Origin: an uncultured Candidatus Actinomarina sp.
GTDB taxonomy: Bacteria > Actinomycetota > Acidimicrobiia > Actinomarinales > Actinomarinaceae
Direction of reading: 5' to 3'
Length of the DNA stretch: 55,241 nt
Assembly: GCA_902615855.1 (NCBI GenBank)
Contig: CACMQN010000005.1
Location: 72,596 to 127,836 of the forward strand
Below the pieces are notes generated by a model that searched no databases, was not told the origin of the DNA, and was given only the letters and a program-made list of their open reading frames with translations. Position numbers and translations under genes: made by a program. Shown piece by piece: positions 50,848 to 55,241 of the stretch; the stretch's first letter is position 1; each line of letters begins with the position of its first letter.

Positions 50848-51196
50848 TTAGTACCTTTCGGTAAAAAAGTGAACCAAATACAAGAGCAAAAATTATGGGA
50901 AATAGAATTAGAATATAATTTGAATTTTGTGGATTAGTATTAATCCTCTCTCCAAATCTTGCCGTCCAGTATTCCATTATTTGCTTGTCGCTCATTCCAT
51001 TATCAATCTGTTCCTTTAAAACGATTCTCATATCATCTGCATATTCAGAGGGTGAATCATAAAGAGTCTCTCCCTGACAAACTGGGCATAATAGACTTTT
51101 ACTTAATTTTTCATACCTTGAGTTGTTATCCTCATAAATCACTAAGGGCAAAAATATAAGAATAATAAATAATGTGATTGATAAATATTTTTTCAT
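50840..51196 (-). CDS. ccmH: CcmH/CcdA-partner cytochrome c maturation protein
   Basis: Membrane-anchored thiol oxidoreductase of the CcmH/CycL/NrfF family (118 residues). An N-terminal signal/anchor (about 5-20) is followed by SKSLLCPVCQGETLYDSPSE with the redox CxxC, then QIDNGMSDKQIMEYWTARFG, the standard family sequence, and a C-terminal membrane segment. It acts in the ligation module with CcmF. The frame continues upstream to 51247, but ATG 51196 overlaps the ccmF stop by four bases (ATGA) and gives a normal signal sequence. Confidence 0.92.
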   Translation of the reverse strand: MKKYLSITLFIILIFLPLVIYEDNNSRYEKLSKSLLCPVCQGETLYDSPSEYADDMRIVLKEQIDNGMSDKQIMEYWTARFGERINTNPQNSNYILILFPIIFALVFGSLFYRKVLND

Positions 51197-53076
51197 TTTC
51201 TCATTCTCGTCAAAAAAGATGCAGAACTTATACCTAAACCTAGCCACAAAATAAAAATTCCGTAGTTTTCTCTAAAAATAAGTTTAAATTTATCATCATC
51301 TATTACTTTTATAGTTACATATGTATCACTTTCAATACTTCTAAATACTGCAGGAGAACTTATTGCTTGTTGTGATGAGTTTTTAAAAATATTTAATGTT
51401 GCATTTTTTTCCTGATCTTCAAATTCAATTGGTAAATTTATTACATTTTTTTCTTCTTTTATTTCTTCGTATGGAGGCAAGATTATAAATTCCTTATCCC
51501 CAAAATTCACTATGTCTCCAGTAGAAATTATCAATTCATTTGAAAAACTTTGAGTAACATTAAGAATTAATCCAATTGTAAAAATACCAATACCCAAATG
51601 TGAAATTTGTCCAGTCCAATACGATCCCTGCAATTTCGTTTTTTTATACCTTTTAACAATATTTTTTCCAATGATAATTACTAACAAAACTGATCCAAAT
51701 ATCGTTAAAACAAATTTGTATGATGCCCTAAAGTAAAATGTCAAAATTATTGAGATAAGAAGAGATACATTTAACTCATTTTGATATCCAATCAGCCATG
51801 TTTTTAAATCTAAATTAACTCTTGATATTTTTGTAGAGAATATCATGAGATAAACGAGAATTAGAAGTAGGGGTCCAATTAATATATCATAAAATGACCT
51901 TCCAATAGTAAGTTGTCTAGAAAAAAAAGACTCATAAAATATTGGATAAATTGTTCCAATCAAAACAATTAATGCTGACGCAGATAAAACAATATTGTTT
52001 GCAACAAAAAAACCTGATCTACCTAATAAATTTTCAACTTTATTTGATGTTTTAAAATATTCAATATTTCTAATCCCAATAAATATAAATAAAAATGAGA
52101 AAATAAATAAACCAATTAGTAAGTATGTTCCTATATTTCCATTAGAAAAAGCATGAACAGAAATTAATACTCCAGATCTTGTAATAAATGTTCCAAAAAT
52201 TACAGATAGAAACATTAAACAAGCCAGAACATAATTCCAATTTATGAGAGTTTGCTCTTTTATTTGAGTTTTTGACGAATGTAAAAATGCAGTCGCTAAC
52301 AACCAAGGTATAAATGAAACATTTTCTACTGGGTCCCAAGCCCAATATCCACCCCAGCCAAGAACTTCATAAGACCAAGCAGCTCCCAGAGAAATACCTG
52401 CAGTGAGAAATACCCAGGGAAAATAAGTTGCTCTCTCCGCAATTTTTATCCAGTTTTCATCTTTATGTTTATTAAATAATTCACTTGTTGCAATCACAAA
52501 TGGAAGAACAAGTCCAATATATCCTAAATATAATATTGGAGGATGGATTGCCATTAGAGGGTGATTTTGAAGCAAAGGATTAGGACCTCTTCCAGATTCC
52601 GAAGTAACTAAATCTTGGAAAGGTAATAATGTAAAGTCTTGGCAGCCTATTGAAGCTAATTGAATACAACCAGAAAAAGGTGAAGAGCTAAATATTGTAA
52701 ATCCACTAAAGAAAAGAAGTATTGATGCAAAAATTTTAATGTCATAAAGTTCAACACTTGCTCGATAGAATTTTATATACAGATAAAAATATATACTAAG
52801 AACTAAGTTCCATAAAAGTATAGACCCGTCTAATGAACCCCAAAGTGATGCAAATTTGTACAAAGGAGGAGTGCTTGCTGCAGAATGATTTGCAATATAG
52901 TAAAGAGAGAAATCATCTAAAAATAATGCTATTTCTAGTATGCAAAATAATAAGAAATGAATTAACAAATTTACTCTAACAAGTGTTTGAAAGAGATTTT
53001 TATTAGATGATATGAAAAGGATGATCAAGTTTAAAAAGCCAAACCATGTTAAGATAATTCCAATTGATGATATCAT
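51193..53076 (-). CDS. ccmF: Cytochrome c haem lyase subunit CcmF
   Basis: Large membrane protein (627 residues, about 13-15 hydrophobic segments) that joins haem to apocytochrome c. The tryptophan-rich WWD-type loop appears as GWGGYWAWDPVENVSFIPWL (near 235-254), preceded by KFASLWGSLDGSILLWNL and HPPILYLGYIGLVLPF, all characteristic of CcmF/NrfE. The C-terminal extracytoplasmic domain ends with a last membrane segment. Its length is close to the family norm (630-660). It is coupled by four-base overlaps to ccmE and ccmH. Confidence 0.95.
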   Translation of the reverse strand: MISSIGIILTWFGFLNLIILFISSNKNLFQTLVRVNLLIHFLLFCILEIALFLDDFSLYYIANHSAASTPPLYKFASLWGSLDGSILLWNLVLSIYFYLYIKFYRASVELYDIKIFASILLFFSGFTIFSSSPFSGCIQLASIGCQDFTLLPFQDLVTSESGRGPNPLLQNHPLMAIHPPILYLGYIGLVLPFVIATSELFNKHKDENWIKIAERATYFPWVFLTAGISLGAAWSYEVLGWGGYWAWDPVENVSFIPWLLATAFLHSSKTQIKEQTLINWNYVLACLMFLSVIFGTFITRSGVLISVHAFSNGNIGTYLLIGLFIFSFLFIFIGIRNIEYFKTSNKVENLLGRSGFFVANNIVLSASALIVLIGTIYPIFYESFFSRQLTIGRSFYDILIGPLLLILVYLMIFSTKISRVNLDLKTWLIGYQNELNVSLLISIILTFYFRASYKFVLTIFGSVLLVIIIGKNIVKRYKKTKLQGSYWTGQISHLGIGIFTIGLILNVTQSFSNELIISTGDIVNFGDKEFIILPPYEEIKEEKNVINLPIEFEDQEKNATLNIFKNSSQQAISSPAVFRSIESDTYVTIKVIDDDKFKLIFRENYGIFILWLGLGISSASFLTRMRK

Positions 53077-53477
53077 TTTTTATAATTTTCTACGTTATAG
53101 ACTTCTCCATCCTCTGAAATGTATTCATTATCATGTTTTACCAACATATCATCAGAGTAAAATATGCCATCATCAAAATAACCGTCTAAAATAACTCCCA
53201 TATTATCTTGAAATAGATCTGGTATAAAACCATCGAAATTAATTTGCATTGTGACATTTCCATCTGTGATTTCAAACTTTGTAATTCCAAGATTTTCTTT
53301 TTTGACTGAATCTGATACAACAAATCCTCCTAGCTTTATTCTCTCATTTGAAGTTGTTGCTAAGTAATTAGCTTCTGTTGTTGTGTAGTAATAAATCGTG
53401 TTATTTGATGCAATCCTAATGCTTGCAAATACAATAATTGTCACTCCAAAAAGGATAAGAAATAAATTTTTTTTCAC
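53073..53477 (-). CDS. ccmE: Haem chaperone CcmE
   Basis: Membrane-anchored periplasmic-side haem chaperone (134 residues). An N-terminal membrane segment (about 5-22) is followed by the OB-fold: RIKLGGFVVSDSVKKENLGI, FEITDGNVTMQINFDGFIPD and LFQDNMGVILDGYF. The haem-binding His is in DDMLVKHDNEYISE (near 113), matching the LAKHDENY-type motif of known CcmE. The start is GTG 53477, eight bases after the ccmC stop. It overlaps ccmF by four bases. Confidence 0.93.
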   Translation of the reverse strand: MKKNLFLILFGVTIIVFASIRIASNNTIYYYTTTEANYLATTSNERIKLGGFVVSDSVKKENLGITKFEITDGNVTMQINFDGFIPDLFQDNMGVILDGYFDDGIFYSDDMLVKHDNEYISEDGEVYNVENYKK

Positions 53478-53484
53478 TTATTAT

Positions 53485-54153
53485 TTAGATTTTAGCCCTT
53501 GATTTAGGATTTAGATAATCATCCCATACTTGGTCAGCAGTAATTCTGAATTTTTTAGAAAGAAAAACATGAACAAGTGTCACCAGTACAACACTAATTA
53601 AAAGGGTAGTAAGTATATCTGGAGACATTGGTGCATCTCCACTAGAAACTGTTTCTTGGCTTAATATTGAAGCTTGTTGATGAACTGACCTCCACCAGAT
53701 AACACTGAAGTGCAAAATTGGAATTTGAATAACACCAAAAATACCTATAAATGATGAGTTTCTAGCAGTCCTACCAATGTCATCACTAAATCTTCGAGAG
53801 GCTAAATACCCAAGATATACAAGTAGTAGAATGGCAGTTAAATTTAGCCTTGCATCACCCCAAACCCACCAAGTGCCCCAGGTAAATTTTCCCCATACAG
53901 ATCCAGCTAAAAGAGTAGATGCAGTGAAGATTACACCTGATTTTGCATTGGCAACAGCTCTTGAGTCATACTTTGGATTTTTTTTGATCAAATACAATAA
54001 CGAATAAATAAATGTAAGTGTGTATGCTAAATATGCTATCCATACAGTTGGAACATGAACATAGAGAAGTTTTGAGGACGGACCTTGAACAACGTCATAA
54101 GGGCCAAAAGCACTGATTAATACCCAAACTAAAAGGGGACCGTATAGCATCAT
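53485..54153 (-). CDS. ccmC: Haem exporter/handler CcmC
   Basis: Membrane protein (222 residues, six hydrophobic segments) that presents haem to CcmE. The WWD-type loop is GKFTWGTWWVWGDARLNLTA; the flanking His residues lie in LLYVHVPTVWIAYLAY and FSVIWWRSVHQQAS. WWVWGDARL has an extra Gly relative to the common WWVWDARL. The C-terminus is extended and basic. It overlaps ccmB by four bases (ATGA); two adjacent ATGs at 54153 and 54150 are possible starts. Confidence 0.92.
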   Translation of the reverse strand: MMLYGPLLVWVLISAFGPYDVVQGPSSKLLYVHVPTVWIAYLAYTLTFIYSLLYLIKKNPKYDSRAVANAKSGVIFTASTLLAGSVWGKFTWGTWWVWGDARLNLTAILLLVYLGYLASRRFSDDIGRTARNSSFIGIFGVIQIPILHFSVIWWRSVHQQASILSQETVSSGDAPMSPDILTTLLISVVLVTLVHVFLSKKFRITADQVWDDYLNPKSRAKI

Positions 54154-54794
54154 TGTATAGTTTCCTTTTCAATGTAGTAATTTGTTGTAGCAAATATAAC
54201 AATTGTTATACCTAAATACATCAATAAGTAAATATTAGCTAGTTCCTGTCCTAACCCTAGCCACAATGGACCAATAAAAAATGAAAGGGCTAGGTACATG
54301 GGAACTATTAAAATAAACTGAACAAAACGATTATTAAAACTCGTAAATATTTGAAAAATTATATTTATCATACAAGCGTTAATTGCAAAAAAAACAATTG
54401 AGATCATAAAATACAGAATTGATACGTTAACACTTGAATTAGTAAATGCAGAAAATAAAATATTTAAAATAAAAATTTGAGGAAGAAATATCAAAAACTC
54501 TGCAAGTGACTTGCTGTTAAAAAATTCAATTTTCTTGTAGTTTCCAAAATTCAATTCTTTAGTTAATTGATTTAAAATTATAGGTTTTCTTATTGCGAAA
54601 AGAGTTGAAAAAATAATTAGAAATAATAAATGTGAAATTATAAATAAGTCTTCATCAACTGCAAATCTGTTTTCAATTAAAATTGGGAAAATGATTATCA
54701 GAACAGACATTGTAGGCGTGATTAGAAAAAGAGAAGAACTATTTTTAAGTTCAACAAGAATTTCTTTTTTTAAAATATTTTTATTAATATTCAT
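54150..54794 (-). CDS. ccmB: Haem exporter permease CcmB
   Basis: A 214-residue membrane protein with six hydrophobic segments, assigned as CcmB from length, topology and position between ccmA and ccmC. The N-terminal cytosolic segment ILKKEILVELKNSSSLFLIT resembles the CcmB start, where conserved residues are few; SLFLIT is followed by LLFLIIFSTLFAIRKPIILN. With CcmA it would form the ABC unit that frees haem-loaded CcmE. Its sequence is divergent, so confidence rests on context. It overlaps ccmA by 11 bases. Confidence 0.82.
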   Translation of the reverse strand: MNINKNILKKEILVELKNSSSLFLITPTMSVLIIIFPILIENRFAVDEDLFIISHLLFLIIFSTLFAIRKPIILNQLTKELNFGNYKKIEFFNSKSLAEFLIFLPQIFILNILFSAFTNSSVNVSILYFMISIVFFAINACMINIIFQIFTSFNNRFVQFILIVPMYLALSFFIGPLWLGLGQELANIYLLMYLGITIVIFATTNYYIEKETIQ

Positions 54795-55241
54795 TTAAAT
54801 TTATAACCTCAAACTCTAATCCCTCAAAGTCAACAAACTCTTGTGAGGATAGAATATTACATTTGTTAGCGATAGATCTATCTTTAATTAGATTCGCAAG
54901 CAATAGAACCCCTTCCGAATCTAAAAAGTTTAATGGTTCATCTATACAAAATACTAAAGGACTCTTTATTTCAATAATTGATAGTTCTGCTCTACGAAGC
55001 ATTCCACTAGAAAAACTTTTTATTTTTTCATTTAAATAATCTTCAGGTAAATATTTAAATACAATATTTAATTTTTCTTCAGATGCTAAAGATGTTTCCG
55101 AAGTGTAGTAATCAATATTTTCTGAAAGTGTAAGTTCCTGAATTAATGTTGAAGTTGATGATATTTGATTTATTGAAATTTGTGATCTATTTACTTTCGA
55201 TTCAAAATATGATCCATCAAAATTTAATGCTATGAAATTCA
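54784..55241 (-). CDS. ccmA: ABC transporter ATP-binding protein CcmA, 3' part
   Basis: The reading frame is open to the right edge, giving about 152 C-terminal codons of a protein near 200. The ABC signature appears as SFSSGMLRRAELS and Walker B as PLVFCIDEPLNFLD; Walker A lies beyond the window. An internal ATG at 55002 falls inside the signature motif and is not the start. The signature deviates from LSxGQ. It powers haem release in System I cytochrome c maturation together with CcmB, C and E. Confidence 0.88.
   Translation of the reverse strand, partial: NFIALNFDGSYFESKVNRSQISINQISSTSTLIQELTLSENIDYYTSETSLASEEKLNIVFKYLPEDYLNEKIKSFSSGMLRRAELSIIEIKSPLVFCIDEPLNFLDSEGVLLLANLIKDRSIANKCNILSSQEFVDFEGLEFEVINLNEY

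Noticed and set aside
1-55241. CRISPR arrays, insertion sequences, prophage or toxin-antitoxin genes
   Set aside because: No spaced direct repeats, transposase or integrase motifs, or phage structural genes were seen; the LamG-like patterns at 10.4-11.3 kb are inside a polymerase frame.

Overview
This AT-rich window (roughly 30% G+C by eye, not computed) looks like a chromosomal piece of a streamlined marine actinobacterium, most likely Acidimicrobiia of the 'Candidatus Actinomarina' type. The grounds are: the housekeeping order lepA-rsmE-HIT-phoH-HD hydrolase-ybeY-uppS-glyS-dnaG; a NIF3 / zinc-ribbon / RNase H trio like that of mycobacteria; an F420-type luciferase-family oxidoreductase; an LCP (LytR-CpsA-Psr) wall-polymer ligase; many apparently leaderless promoters; and near-zero intergenic space. 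The taxonomic call is an inference; no 16S rRNA is present.

Layout. (1) 1-9020: a tightly overlapped plus-strand housekeeping operon from a 5'-truncated lepA to dnaG (translation, rRNA processing, c-di-AMP turnover, lipid carrier synthesis, replication primase). (2) 9044-9535: tRNA-Asn, a small SCP2-domain protein and a tRNA with anticodon CAT. (3) 9538-39093: a ~30 kb surface-polysaccharide island. It encodes nucleotide-sugar enzymes (UDP-GlcA, probable UDP-Xyl and UDP-GalA, UDP-ManNAc and UDP-ManNAcA, plus a probable deoxy-amino sugar set), two different initiating phosphosugar transferases, six glycosyltransferases, a Wzx-type flippase, three polymerase/ligase-like proteins (one broken, one carrying a large LamG-like insertion), an AsnB-type amidotransferase, a heparinase II/III-like lyase and an LCP protein that would attach the product to peptidoglycan. 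(4) 39074-49430: ppc, a D-Ala-D-Ala-carboxypeptidase-like protein, an MMPL/RND exporter, NIF3, a zinc-ribbon protein, RNase HI, two membrane proteins and an F420-type oxidoreductase. (5) 49463-49852: RNase P RNA with a terminator-like hairpin. (6) 49851-55241: a minus-strand System I cytochrome c maturation operon, ccmA(partial)-B-C-E-F-H, a TPR protein and ccmG.

How it fits together. The island reads as one programme: uronic and amino sugars are made in the cytosol, assembled on undecaprenyl phosphate (uppS, which makes the carrier, lies in the upstream operon), flipped, polymerised and transferred to the wall by LCP. AsnB may amidate uronic acids, and the lyase may trim or turn over the polymer.

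Notable features. All seven convergent gene pairs overlap at their 3' ends. Many divergent starts show a TANNNT box 6-8 bases before an ATG or GTG. Several coding interruptions coincide with homopolymer runs (a wzy-like gene three times, an rmlD-like gene once, the MMPL gene once); these are either real decay, phase variation or sequencing error. There is no mobile element, CRISPR array or prophage that I can support, and no gene-free stretch over 300 bases apart from the one filled by RNase P RNA.
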